64,000 nt of DNA from Melioribacter roseus. Its GTDB lineage: Bacteria > Bacteroidota > Ignavibacteria > Ignavibacteriales > Melioribacteraceae. The stretch's first letter is position 1, and each line of letters opens with the position of its first letter. The DNA lies in NCBI GenBank assembly GCA_020724265.1, contig DYHH01000004.1, positions 62,001 through 126,000 of the forward strand, in the 5' to 3' direction. Positions 8,957-17,677 of this stretch are shown piece by piece. The translations under genes and the position numbers were made by a program. The notes beneath the pieces are model-generated. The model was not told the origin of the DNA. It ran no database searches and saw nothing but the letters and a program-made list of their open reading frames with translations.

Positions 8957-10210
8957 ATGAATAATCAAATTGATATTACGAACGACGAAAAATTATTAAG
9001 TAAACTTCTCGAATCCGATCCCGATTTAACTATAGAAGATGCTCTTGAAAATGAGATGGTAATTAATATGGGTCCGCAGCACCCGGCTACTCATGGGGTA
9101 CTTCGTTTAGTTTTACGATTAGATGGAGAAACTGTTGTTAAATGTGTCCCCGAACTCGGCTATCTGCATCGCGGTTATGAAAAGATGGCTGAGAATATGA
9201 ATTACTACGATTACATTCCTCATACCGATAGGTTAGATTACACTGCCAACTTATGCAACAACGTTGCTTATGTTTTAGCTGTTGAAAAGCTTGCTGGTAT
9301 TGAAGTACCCGAAAGAGCTACTTATATAAGAATGATAATCAATGAACTCGGTAGAATAATGGGGCACCTTGTTGCTGTTGGTACTTTTGCTTTAGATGTT
9401 GGGGCTGTTACTGCATTTATGTGGACTTTCCGTGAAAGAGAATTTATTCAAAACATTTTTGATAAACTAATCGGTGCAAGATTTACAACAAGCTATACTC
9501 GTTTGGGCGGCGTTTCTGCCGATGCAAAAGATGATTCACTTTCTATGATTAAAGAATTCTTGGAAAAATTCGTTTATGCATTTGATGAGTTCGAAAGATT
9601 ACTCAATACAAATAGAATTTTTGTTGAAAGACTTGACGGAACAGGTATTCTTCCGAAAGAAGATGCAATTGCACTTGGTATTACCGGTCCAAATTTAAGA
9701 GGTTCCGGTGTTGAATATGATATCAGAAGAGCAAAACCGTACATGTTTTATGATAGAATGGATTTCAAAGTCCCGGTATACCATGAATGTGATTCATTAG
9801 CTCGTTATTTTGTTAGAGTTGACGAAATTAAAGAATCGGTTAAGATATTGTATCAATGTTTAGAGCAGATTAAACCCGGCCCTGTACTTGCAAATGATCC
9901 TAAAAATGTTCTTCCTCATAAGCAGGAAATCTATACTAAAATGGAAGAACTTATCTATGATTTTATGCTTGTTAATTTCGGGATTAACCCTCCTGTAGGA
10001 GATACTTATTTTTCTGTTGAAAATCCGAAAGGAGAATTAGGTTTTTATTTTGTTAGTAACGGTGAAGGGCATCCTTGGAAGTTGAAGATTCGTTCACCAA
10101 GTTTTTGCAATATTCAGGCTCTGCCGCTTATGGTTAAGGGACAAATGATTTCTGATGTAGTTGCTATAATTGGAAGTATCGACCCGGTTATGGGTGAAGC
10201 CGATAAATAA
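8957..10210 (+). CDS. nuoD: NADH-quinone oxidoreductase subunit D
   Basis: This 417-residue 49-kDa-type subunit lines the quinone pocket with NuoB. The start of the conserved core, MGPQHPATHGVLR, is near residue 38, and ELGYLHRGYEKMAE is near 83. The C-terminus ends DPVMGEADK in place of the usual DxVxGxxDR, a conservative Lys/Arg change. A short extra N-terminus of about 35 residues precedes the core. It is followed by 118 nt with an imperfect inverted repeat before nuoE. Confidence 0.97.
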   Translation: MNNQIDITNDEKLLSKLLESDPDLTIEDALENEMVINMGPQHPATHGVLRLVLRLDGETVVKCVPELGYLHRGYEKMAENMNYYDYIPHTDRLDYTANLCNNVAYVLAVEKLAGIEVPERATYIRMIINELGRIMGHLVAVGTFALDVGAVTAFMWTFREREFIQNIFDKLIGARFTTSYTRLGGVSADAKDDSLSMIKEFLEKFVYAFDEFERLLNTNRIFVERLDGTGILPKEDAIALGITGPNLRGSGVEYDIRRAKPYMFYDRMDFKVPVYHECDSLARYFVRVDEIKESVKILYQCLEQIKPGPVLANDPKNVLPHKQEIYTKMEELIYDFMLVNFGINPPVGDTYFSVENPKGELGFYFVSNGEGHPWKLKIRSPSFCNIQALPLMVKGQMISDVVAIIGSIDPVMGEADK

Positions 10211-10222
10211 TGTTTCTTAATC

Positions 10223-10275
10223 TTAATCATACTCTTAATCTTACTCCCAAGAAACCAGATTAAGAATACGATTAA
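10223..10275. repeat. Imperfect inverted repeat between nuoD and nuoE
   Basis: Two 19-nt arms, 10223-10241 and 10257-10275, are reverse complements at 17 of 19 positions and enclose a 15-nt loop. The arms are made of TTAATC/GATTAA words. No T-run follows, so a rho-independent terminator is not supported. It could be an mRNA-stability or processing hairpin, or a small dispersed repeat. Confidence 0.6.
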
Positions 10276-10328
10276 CAGTAAGATGATAATGATAACCAAA
10301 AGAATAATTTAATAATTCGAATACAATT

Positions 10329-10802
10329 ATGTCATTTAAGTTTACCGAAGAGAATCTAAATAGAATTCAAGAAAGCAGAAAAAAGTATCCAACCGCCCTT
10401 GCCGCTGTTATGGATACACTATGGATTGCGCAGGATCAGAATGGTTATATCACTAATGAAGTAATGGAAGAAATTGCATCCGTTCTCGGAATTGATAAAG
10501 TTCTTGTTCTTAGCGCTGCAACTTTCTATACAATGTACCATAAAAAACCGATGGGTAAACATCATATACAAGTTTGCACAAATGTATCTTGTATGCTCCG
10601 CGGCGGTTATGAAATTTGGAAACAAATTAAAGAGAAATATGGAATAGATAATCTCGGCGTTACGGACGACGGACAGATTTCAATTGAAGAAGTCGAATGT
10701 ATGGGTGCATGCGGTTATGCACCAATGATAGCCATCAATGAAGATTACTATGAAGATTTAACTAAAGAAAAAGTTGAAGAAATTTTGGGTACGCTTAAAT
10801 AA
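10329..10802 (+). CDS. nuoE: NADH-quinone oxidoreductase subunit E
   Basis: This 157-residue subunit of the NADH-oxidising module holds a [2Fe-2S] cluster in a thioredoxin-like fold. The ligand cysteines are seen in VCTNVSCMLRG near residue 82 and ECMGACGYAPM near 123. An N-terminal helical bundle (KYPTALAAVMDTLW) is typical. It overlaps the nuoF start by one nucleotide (TAATG). Its presence shows a 13/14-subunit NADH-type complex, in contrast to the NuoEFG-less complex I of green sulfur bacteria as I know it. Confidence 0.95.
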   Translation: MSFKFTEENLNRIQESRKKYPTALAAVMDTLWIAQDQNGYITNEVMEEIASVLGIDKVLVLSAATFYTMYHKKPMGKHHIQVCTNVSCMLRGGYEIWKQIKEKYGIDNLGVTDDGQISIEEVECMGACGYAPMIAINEDYYEDLTKEKVEEILGTLK

Positions 10803-12130
10803 TGGAAAATATAAGAATCGTATTACCGGAAATAGAAAACATTCATGAAATTGAAACTTATATTTCAAACGGCGGATTCAAAGCGGCTAAGAAAGCTTTT
10901 AGTCAAACTCCCGGTGAAATAATTGATCAAGTAAAAAAATCCGGTTTGCGTGGAAGAGGCGGTGCTGCTTTCTCGGCTGGTCTAAAATGGAGTTTTATGC
11001 CGAAGAGTACCGACAAACCTAAATATCTGTGTGTTAACGGTGATGAATCAGAACCCGGTTCGTTTAAAGATAGAGAGGTTTTTGAAAAGAACCCACATCA
11101 GTTAATCGAAGGGACGTTGATTACATGCTATGCAATCGGTGCAAAGACTGCCTATATCTATATAAGAGGTGAGTACCATAAGTGGATAAAACTTATGCAG
11201 AAAGCTCTTGATGATGCTTATGCAAAAGGTTTTGTCGGTGAAAAAATGAAAGAAACTTTCGGTACTGATTTTTATTGTGATATTTATATTCATAAAGGTG
11301 CCGGTGCATATATCTGTGGTGAAGAATCTTCATTAATGAATTCGATTGAAGGAAAACGAGGTTACCCGAGAGTAAAACCTCCTTTCCCTGCACAGAACGG
11401 TTTGTGGGGTAATCCAACTACTATCAATAATGTCGAAACAATAGCTAACGTACCGAAAATTATTGAAAATGGTTGGGAATGGTATGCGAATATCGGAGTT
11501 CAAAAACATCCCGGTACTATTTTATACGGTATAAGCGGACATGTTAATAAGCCCGGTGTTTATGAATTGCCAACCGGAATTTTATTAACCGAATTAATAT
11601 TTGATGTTGCCGGCGGTGTCCCGGGGAATAAAAAAATTAAAATGGTTATCCCCGGCGGATCTTCCATGCCTCCTTTAAGAGGAGATCAATTGGAAGGTGT
11701 GCGTATGGATGCAGAATCATTAAAAGAAGCAGGTTCTGCAATCGGTACTGCCGGTGTTATGGTTATGGATGAAGATACCGATATATTAAAAGTATTGGCA
11801 AGAATAACAAAATTTTATTATCACGAAAGCTGCGGTCAATGCACTCCCTGCCGTGAAGGTACCGGGTGGATGTTGAAAACTTTAAATAGAATGATAGAAG
11901 GCAATGCAACCTCTCGCGATTTGGATTTATTAATTGAAGTTGCAAACAATATTGAAGGTAATACAATTTGTGCACTCGGAGATGCAGCAGCGTGGCCTGT
12001 TAAATTTACTATCCAAAGATTCCGGGACGAACTTGAACAATATGTTAAACCGGAAGTTGAATTACCAATTTATAACAAAGTACATTCAATGCGAGAAACA
12101 ACTGTTCCATTGGGCGTTAATAAACGATAA
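10802..12130 (+). CDS. nuoF: NADH-quinone oxidoreductase subunit F (NADH/FMN binding)
   Basis: This 442-residue subunit oxidises NADH and passes electrons through FMN and a [4Fe-4S] cluster. GLRGRGGAAFSAGLKW near residue 48 and the GAGAYICGEESSL segment near 163 form the nucleotide and flavin sites. ESCGQCTPCREGTGW near 340, plus a later CALGDAA, give the iron-sulfur ligands. It ends the operon: a strong terminator lies 27 nt downstream and nuoG-N do not follow. The rest of complex I must therefore be encoded elsewhere. Confidence 0.96.
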   Translation: MENIRIVLPEIENIHEIETYISNGGFKAAKKAFSQTPGEIIDQVKKSGLRGRGGAAFSAGLKWSFMPKSTDKPKYLCVNGDESEPGSFKDREVFEKNPHQLIEGTLITCYAIGAKTAYIYIRGEYHKWIKLMQKALDDAYAKGFVGEKMKETFGTDFYCDIYIHKGAGAYICGEESSLMNSIEGKRGYPRVKPPFPAQNGLWGNPTTINNVETIANVPKIIENGWEWYANIGVQKHPGTILYGISGHVNKPGVYELPTGILLTELIFDVAGGVPGNKKIKMVIPGGSSMPPLRGDQLEGVRMDAESLKEAGSAIGTAGVMVMDEDTDILKVLARITKFYYHESCGQCTPCREGTGWMLKTLNRMIEGNATSRDLDLLIEVANNIEGNTICALGDAAAWPVKFTIQRFRDELEQYVKPEVELPIYNKVHSMRETTVPLGVNKR

Positions 12131-12156
12131 GATAACTAAAAGTTTATTTTTAATAT

Positions 12157-12185
12157 AAGGCGACTTGAAAAGGTCGCCTTTTTTG
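12157..12185 (+). terminator. Rho-independent terminator of the nuo operon
   Basis: AAGGCGAC (12157-12164) pairs perfectly with GTCGCCTT (12173-12180) around an 8-nt loop and is followed by TTTTGTTTTG. It closes nuoABCDEF and insulates it from the cas operon. Confidence 0.88.
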
Positions 12186-12456
12186 TTTTGTGAATATAAT
12201 TTTTGTATTCGTTCACAAACCAATTCTTCTTCAATAAAAAATCACTTTACTACTCTTTATAAAAACTAAAATTATACTTTAATCAAGTAATTGCAGTAAA
12301 TTCAACTAACTATTAAATAGAAGCAAAAGAAAAAGAAGGAATTTTAAGGGAATATTTTTATTTTAAAATAAGAACATCCTCCAATACACGCGATAAAATA
12401 AAATAACAATTCATTTATGTGAGTTACGTGCCGAAGGTGTAAGCAGGAGAAAATTT
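12186..12456 (+). promoter_or_regulatory. AT-rich leader and probable promoter region of the cas operon
   Basis: This 271-nt non-coding stretch lies between the nuo terminator and cas3. It is strongly AT-rich and contains no open frame of note. An AGGAG ribosome site at 12445-12449 precedes the cas3 ATG at 12457 by 7 nt. A promoter is expected here because the next seven or more genes run in one direction, but I cannot pin down -35/-10 elements with confidence. Confidence 0.45.
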
Positions 12457-14958
12457 ATGAATAATAATAAACATTTAAGAGAGTTTGTTGCACATAGACG
12501 AGAAAAAGATGGAGAGCCACAATCTCTTCATTCTCACTTATCTAGAACATCCGTACTCGCAGGACTGTTTGCAAGTAAGATAAGATTGAAAGATGTTGGA
12601 AGAATTATTGGCTTACTTCACGATTTAGGAAAAGCAAGTAATGAATTTCAAAGCTACATTAAATCCGCTACCGGTATGATTGACCCTGATGCAGATGATT
12701 ATACGGATGTAGAAAAACTAAAAGGAAAGGTGGATCATTCGAGTGCTGGCGCCCAATTTATTTATCAAACACTATCGAGGAAAGGAGCGGAAGGGCTTAT
12801 CTCGGCACAATTTTTATCGCTATGTATTGCCTCTCATCATTCGGGACTAATCGACTGTCTCTCTCCTTCCGGTGAGGATAATTTTACTAGAAGAATTGAA
12901 AAGTCGAAAGAGAAAACTCATCTTGACGAAATATTATCATATCTCAATGATGCTGAAAAACAAAGATTAACTGAGTTAGCTTCAAATGACAAACTTATTA
13001 AACAAGTTCTTTGGAAAGTAAAATCGCTTACAGAAAAAAATGATTCAAAAGAAACACTAATGTTCAAGTATGGACTGCTCGTTCGTTTCCTCTTTAGTTG
13101 TTTAATTGATGCAGATAGACTGAACACTGCTGATTTTGAATTTCCGAAGAACATTAAAATTCGAAATTATGGAAAGTATTGTTCATGGGATATTTTGTTG
13201 GAGCGATTTAACAGAAAGCTGTTTGAATTCGAAAACAAAATTGAGCGGAATGAAGTTGATAATCTGCGTGATGAAGTGTCAAAGGAATGTTTAAACTTTT
13301 CAACAAAGCCAAAAGGAATTTACCAACTGACTGTACCTACCGGGGGAGGAAAGACATTATCAAGTCTGCGATTTGCTCTTAACCATGCTGAACATCATAA
13401 GATGGATAGAATATTTTATGTTATTCCTTACACTTCAATTATAGATCAAAATGCAGACGAAGTAAGAAAAATATTAGAGGATAAAGACAAAGATGGAAAA
13501 TATTTGGATAGAATCGTTCTTGAACATCACTCAAACCTAACGCCAGAAGAAGAAACCAAAAAACAAAATCTGTTAGCCGAAAACTGGGACGCGCCAATTG
13601 TTTTTACAACACAAGTACAATTTCTGGAAACATTATTCGGAAGCGGAACTAGGGGTGTGAGAAGAATGCACCAGTTGGCAAACTCAGTAATTATATTTGA
13701 TGAAGTGCAGACAATTCCAGTTCGCTGTGTTCACATGTTTAACATTGCTCTTCGCTTCCTTGTAAATAATTGTAATGCAACTATTGTCCTTTGCACCGCA
13801 ACCCAACCTTTACTTAATAGAATTGAGCCTGTTCAAAGATCCTTAAATATTCCTATTGAACAAAAAATGATTCGGAACGAAAAAGAATTATTTAAAAAGC
13901 TTAAACGGGTTAATGTATTTGATAAACGTAAAAACACAGGCGGCTGGTCAGAAGAAGAAATTGCCGACTTAACATATAACGAACTAAAGGAAACCGGAAG
14001 TGTGCTTATTATTGTAAACAAAAAAGATTCTGCCCGAAGGCTTTATACTAAAATTTCAGAGAATAAATCGGTAGAGGTATTTCATCTAAGTACTAATATG
14101 TGCGCGGCGCACAGATTACATGTTTTGAATTATGTAAAAGAAAGATTAGAAAATAAGCTGCCGGTTGTTTGTGCAAGCACGCAATTGATTGAGGCGGGTG
14201 TTGATATAGATTTCGGAACCATTGTTCGTTACTTGGCTGGTCTTGATTCAATTGCGCAAGCAGCCGGAAGATGTAATAGAAACGGAAGACGTGAAAAGCC
14301 AGGTAGTGTATATATAGTAAATCCAGCAAATGAAAGTTTAGATAAATTGAAAGACATAAAAATTGGTGCACACGATTCGGAGCGGGTGCTTCGGGAATTT
14401 GTTGATAACCCCGCTACATTTGATAATGATCTGCTTAGTATTAAAGCAATGGAAAGATTCTACAAATATTATTTCTATGATAGAAGCAAAGAAATGAATT
14501 ACCCGGTTTCTGCCAAGAATACTATTGTTGGGAGAGACGATAATTTATTTAATTTATTATCTCTTAACTCCGTTTCAATTCAAGAATACCAAAGGACTCA
14601 CCAAAACTCTTCACCCACGTTGCTGCTGAAACAATCGTTTCAAAGCGCTTCCAAAGCATTTAATACAATTGACTCTCCAACCCGCGGTGTTATAGTTCCT
14701 TTTGGAAAGGAAGGAGAAGATATAATAAATAAATTATGCGATACCTTGATGCTGGAAAAGCAATACAAACTTCTAAAATCAGCACAAAGGTACACGGTCA
14801 ATTTATACCCTTACGAATTTGAAGATATGGAAAAGAAAAAAGCAATTCGTGAAGTTCAGAAAGATTCCGGGATATACTACATGGATTACCAATACTACAG
14901 CAAAGAGTCCGGTTGGTCTAAAGAAATAGTTACCGAAATGAAAAGTTTAACCTTCTAA
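12457..14958 (+). CDS. cas3: Cas3 helicase-nuclease, type I-C
   Basis: This 833-residue fusion combines an N-terminal HD nuclease with a superfamily 2 helicase, the enzyme that unwinds and degrades target DNA recruited by Cascade. The HD pair is His55-Asp56 (LLHDLGK), with further metal ligands at His94 and HHSG 127-130. The Walker A motif TGGGKT spans 295-300 and the DEVQ box 415-418. LIEAGVDIDF and AAGRCNRNGR form motifs V and VI. All key residues are present, so it should be active. It leads the operon and is followed by cas5 after 9 nt with an AAGGAGG ribosome site. Confidence 0.95.
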   Translation: MNNNKHLREFVAHRREKDGEPQSLHSHLSRTSVLAGLFASKIRLKDVGRIIGLLHDLGKASNEFQSYIKSATGMIDPDADDYTDVEKLKGKVDHSSAGAQFIYQTLSRKGAEGLISAQFLSLCIASHHSGLIDCLSPSGEDNFTRRIEKSKEKTHLDEILSYLNDAEKQRLTELASNDKLIKQVLWKVKSLTEKNDSKETLMFKYGLLVRFLFSCLIDADRLNTADFEFPKNIKIRNYGKYCSWDILLERFNRKLFEFENKIERNEVDNLRDEVSKECLNFSTKPKGIYQLTVPTGGGKTLSSLRFALNHAEHHKMDRIFYVIPYTSIIDQNADEVRKILEDKDKDGKYLDRIVLEHHSNLTPEEETKKQNLLAENWDAPIVFTTQVQFLETLFGSGTRGVRRMHQLANSVIIFDEVQTIPVRCVHMFNIALRFLVNNCNATIVLCTATQPLLNRIEPVQRSLNIPIEQKMIRNEKELFKKLKRVNVFDKRKNTGGWSEEEIADLTYNELKETGSVLIIVNKKDSARRLYTKISENKSVEVFHLSTNMCAAHRLHVLNYVKERLENKLPVVCASTQLIEAGVDIDFGTIVRYLAGLDSIAQAAGRCNRNGRREKPGSVYIVNPANESLDKLKDIKIGAHDSERVLREFVDNPATFDNDLLSIKAMERFYKYYFYDRSKEMNYPVSAKNTIVGRDDNLFNLLSLNSVSIQEYQRTHQNSSPTLLLKQSFQSASKAFNTIDSPTRGVIVPFGKEGEDIINKLCDTLMLEKQYKLLKSAQRYTVNLYPYEFEDMEKKKAIREVQKDSGIYYMDYQYYSKESGWSKEIVTEMKSLTF

Positions 14959-14967
14959 GGAGGAAAA

Positions 14968-15693
14968 ATGGAATACAAAAACATCGTTGAGTTTAAGGTG
15001 TTTGGAAAACATGCTTTGTTTACCGATCCGCTTACTAAGATCGGTGGAGAAAAATGTTCCTATCAAATACCTACTTACGAAGCATTAAAAGGCATTATCA
15101 GTTCGGTTTACTGGAAACCGACTATTACCTGGATTATCGATAAAGTCCGGGTAATGAAACAAATTAAAACTCAAACACGAAGTGCAAAACCGGTTGTTTA
15201 CAGCGGCGGTAATTCCCTTTCCATCTATACTTACCTTACCGATGTTGAATATCAAGTACAGGCGCACTTTGAATTCAATGAAAGAAGAATCGATATGGAA
15301 CAAGACAGAAATGAAAACAAACATTGGTATGTGGCAAAGCGCATGATTGAAAGAGGAGGCAGACGGGATATTTTTCTAGGTACAAGAGAATGCCAGGGAT
15401 ATGTTGAACCGATAAAATTCGGAGTAGACGAAGGACAATACGATAACCTTTCCGAACTTGCTTTCGGATTAATGTTTCATGGATTTGATTACCCGGATGA
15501 AGGAGAAGATGGAAAGTTAACTGCACGTTTCTGGTGGGCAAAGATGAAGAACGGTATTATAGAATTTCCACAACCAAAAGAGTGCACAATCAGTAAGCTT
15601 GTTAGACCAATGACCGCACAACTAATACAATCAATCGGTCTCGAAGAAGAAGGGCTTCTGGAAGGTTATGAAGAACAGGAGGCAAGGTTATGA
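14968..15693 (+). CDS. cas5c: Cas5c (Cas5d), pre-crRNA processing endonuclease of type I-C
   Basis: This 241-residue protein replaces Cas6 in type I-C systems: it cuts the repeat RNA 3' of its hairpin and stays bound to the crRNA 5' handle within Cascade. Tyr48, Lys118 and His119 line up, with a constant +2 offset, with the Tyr46/Lys116/His117 catalytic set described for the Bacillus halodurans enzyme. A glycine-rich GGRRDIFLGTRECQGYVEP segment near 130-148 is typical of the family. It overlaps cas8c by 4 nt (ATGA). Confidence 0.94.
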   Translation: MEYKNIVEFKVFGKHALFTDPLTKIGGEKCSYQIPTYEALKGIISSVYWKPTITWIIDKVRVMKQIKTQTRSAKPVVYSGGNSLSIYTYLTDVEYQVQAHFEFNERRIDMEQDRNENKHWYVAKRMIERGGRRDIFLGTRECQGYVEPIKFGVDEGQYDNLSELAFGLMFHGFDYPDEGEDGKLTARFWWAKMKNGIIEFPQPKECTISKLVRPMTAQLIQSIGLEEEGLLEGYEEQEARL

Positions 15694-17603
15694 GTTGGAT
15701 ACAAAAATTGCATGAGACTTATAATAATTGCGAAGGAATGATCGGTTCCGGTTATGATGACAATGAAATCCCATTGCTACCTATTTGTCATACTACACAG
15801 AAAGCTCAGATAGAAATTACAATAGATGAAGTTAGTGCTTTTGTTAAGGCAAGACTACTAAAAAAGGAAGAAGCAAGAACTATTATTCCATGCACAGAAA
15901 GTTCAGCCGGAAGGACAAGCGGAGAATCTCCACATCCACTTTGTGATAAACTACAATATGTTGCAGCGGATTATAATTCATATGGAGGAAATAGAGATTC
16001 ATATTTTGAATCGTATATAAAACAATTATCAGAATGGTTAAAGTTTTGTAAAAATCAAAAACTCGAAATTATTTACAACTATGTTAAGAATGGTACGGTT
16101 GTCCATGATTTAGTTAAACATAAAATTCTTTTCACAGGGAATAATAATAAACTACTTAAACAGAGAGAAGGTAAAAAGAAGAACAAGGAACTGTTTGATA
16201 TTTTTGATTTACTTCCTGGGCGGATTAATAAAAAAGGTGAAATTGAGAATTGGCAGGCAGATGCATTTGTTCGTTGGAGTATTGAAATTCCCGACCAGTC
16301 ACAATCAGATGTTTTTAACGACAAAGAATTATGGAATAACTGGATTCAATATTATACTCAAACTAAACAAATAAAATCTCTTTGCTTTGTCACGGGAGAA
16401 AAAATGTTTTCTGCTGATCAACACCCATCCAAATTACGATCAGACGGAGATAAAGCTAAAATAATTTCCTCTAATGACTTATCCGGCTTCACATTTCGAG
16501 GGCGTTTTACCGAAGCCGATCAAGCGACAAGTGTAGGGTTCGAAGTAACTCAAAAAGTGCATTCGGCTTTACGCTGGTTAATCGGCAGACAAGGGTATAA
16601 AGGGAAAGACGGTCAAGCGATTGTAGCCTGGGCGACTTCAGGGAAAACAATACCCCAGCCAACGGATGATCCTCTAACTATTCTTGGATTTGATGAACTT
16701 TCAAGCGATGATAAGAACAATGGAACAACTGCTCAAGACTTAGCAATTAAGTTAAAAAAGAAAATTGCCGGTTATAGCAAAGAGCTTGGTGATACAACTG
16801 GCGTTGTTGTTATGGGGTTAGATTCTGCAACACCAGGACGAATGTCAATTACATTCTATAAAGAATTGACAGGTTCGGATTTTCTCGACAGGCTTGAAAA
16901 ATGGCACGAAACAAGTTCTTGGATTCATCGCTATGGTTATGATAAGGAAACTAAACGCCACTTTACTTTTGTTGGTGCGCCCGCTCCCATCGATATTGCA
17001 GAAGCGGCTTACGGTTCGAAATCAAATGACAAAATAAAAAAGGCAACTGTAGCACGTCTTCTTCCATGTATTATCGATGAAAAACCAATACCGAGAGATA
17101 TTGTTGAGTCCGCAGTTAGGCGGGCTTCCAACAGAATAGTACTTGAGGAATGGGAATGGAATAAAACATTAAGTATAGCTTGTTCATTATATAAAAATTA
17201 TTCAAAGGAGGAATTCAAAATGGCTCTTGATGAAAACAGAAATACGCGAGATTACTTATATGGTAGACTTCTTGCAATTGCCGACCGGCTTGAAGGCCAT
17301 GCTCTTTACAAAGCCAAAGAAAAACGGGATACAAATGCAGCGAGGTTTATGCAATTGTTTGCCGAGCATCCTTTTAAAACATGGAAGCAGATTGAACTTG
17401 CATTAACGCCGTACAAAGCTCGTCTTGGGGGAGCGCACTTTTATATAAAACTAATTGATGGAGTGATGTGCAAATTTTCCCCGGAAGATTTTAACAGCGA
17501 TAAAGCTTTAACTGGAGAATTTTTGTTGGGTTATCACTGCCAACGCGCCGATTTATGGAAAGAAGAAACCGAAGAAGCAGAAGATAATTCAAATGAAGTT
17601 TAA
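15690..17603 (+). CDS. cas8c: Cas8c (Csd1), large subunit of type I-C Cascade
   Basis: At 637 residues this is the usual size for Csd1/Cas8c, which recognises the PAM and holds the non-target strand. The family is divergent and has no short catalytic motif. The assignment rests on position between cas5c and cas7c, on length, and on typical features such as the N-terminal PLLPICHTTQKA stretch and a WATSGKTIPQPTDDP segment in the middle. The start overlaps the cas5c stop. A strong internal ribosome site and in-frame ATG at 17220 mark a second product, the small subunit Cas11c (separate entry). A 74-nt gap with a TTAGGAG site leads to cas7c. Confidence 0.93.
   Translation: MSWIQKLHETYNNCEGMIGSGYDDNEIPLLPICHTTQKAQIEITIDEVSAFVKARLLKKEEARTIIPCTESSAGRTSGESPHPLCDKLQYVAADYNSYGGNRDSYFESYIKQLSEWLKFCKNQKLEIIYNYVKNGTVVHDLVKHKILFTGNNNKLLKQREGKKKNKELFDIFDLLPGRINKKGEIENWQADAFVRWSIEIPDQSQSDVFNDKELWNNWIQYYTQTKQIKSLCFVTGEKMFSADQHPSKLRSDGDKAKIISSNDLSGFTFRGRFTEADQATSVGFEVTQKVHSALRWLIGRQGYKGKDGQAIVAWATSGKTIPQPTDDPLTILGFDELSSDDKNNGTTAQDLAIKLKKKIAGYSKELGDTTGVVVMGLDSATPGRMSITFYKELTGSDFLDRLEKWHETSSWIHRYGYDKETKRHFTFVGAPAPIDIAEAAYGSKSNDKIKKATVARLLPCIIDEKPIPRDIVESAVRRASNRIVLEEWEWNKTLSIACSLYKNYSKEEFKMALDENRNTRDYLYGRLLAIADRLEGHALYKAKEKRDTNAARFMQLFAEHPFKTWKQIELALTPYKARLGGAHFYIKLIDGVMCKFSPEDFNSDKALTGEFLLGYHCQRADLWKEETEEAEDNSNEV
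17204..17211 (+). promoter_or_regulatory. Internal Shine-Dalgarno site for cas11c inside cas8c
   Basis: AAAGGAGG at 17204-17211 stands 8 nt before an ATG (17220-17222) that is in frame with cas8c codon 511. It is as strong as the site in front of cas5c and lies deep within coding sequence. Confidence 0.85.
17220..17603 (+). CDS. cas11c: Cas11c small subunit, translated from inside cas8c
   Basis: This entry is a separate 127-residue product sharing the stop and reading frame of cas8c. In type I-C systems the Cascade small subunit is known to arise by internal initiation near the 3' end of cas8c. Here a perfect AAAGGAGG with 8-nt spacing precedes Met511 (MALDENRNTRDYLYGRLL). The predicted protein is mostly helical and has the expected size for Cas11. 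It would line the Cascade belly and stabilise the displaced DNA strand. Internal start is seen in sequence; the function is from family knowledge. Confidence 0.85.
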   Translation: MALDENRNTRDYLYGRLLAIADRLEGHALYKAKEKRDTNAARFMQLFAEHPFKTWKQIELALTPYKARLGGAHFYIKLIDGVMCKFSPEDFNSDKALTGEFLLGYHCQRADLWKEETEEAEDNSNEV

Positions 17604-17677
17604 TTCTAATACAATTACACAGAACAAAAAGAACAGAAACTAAAACATTTTATAAAAGAATTATTAGGAGTAAAATC

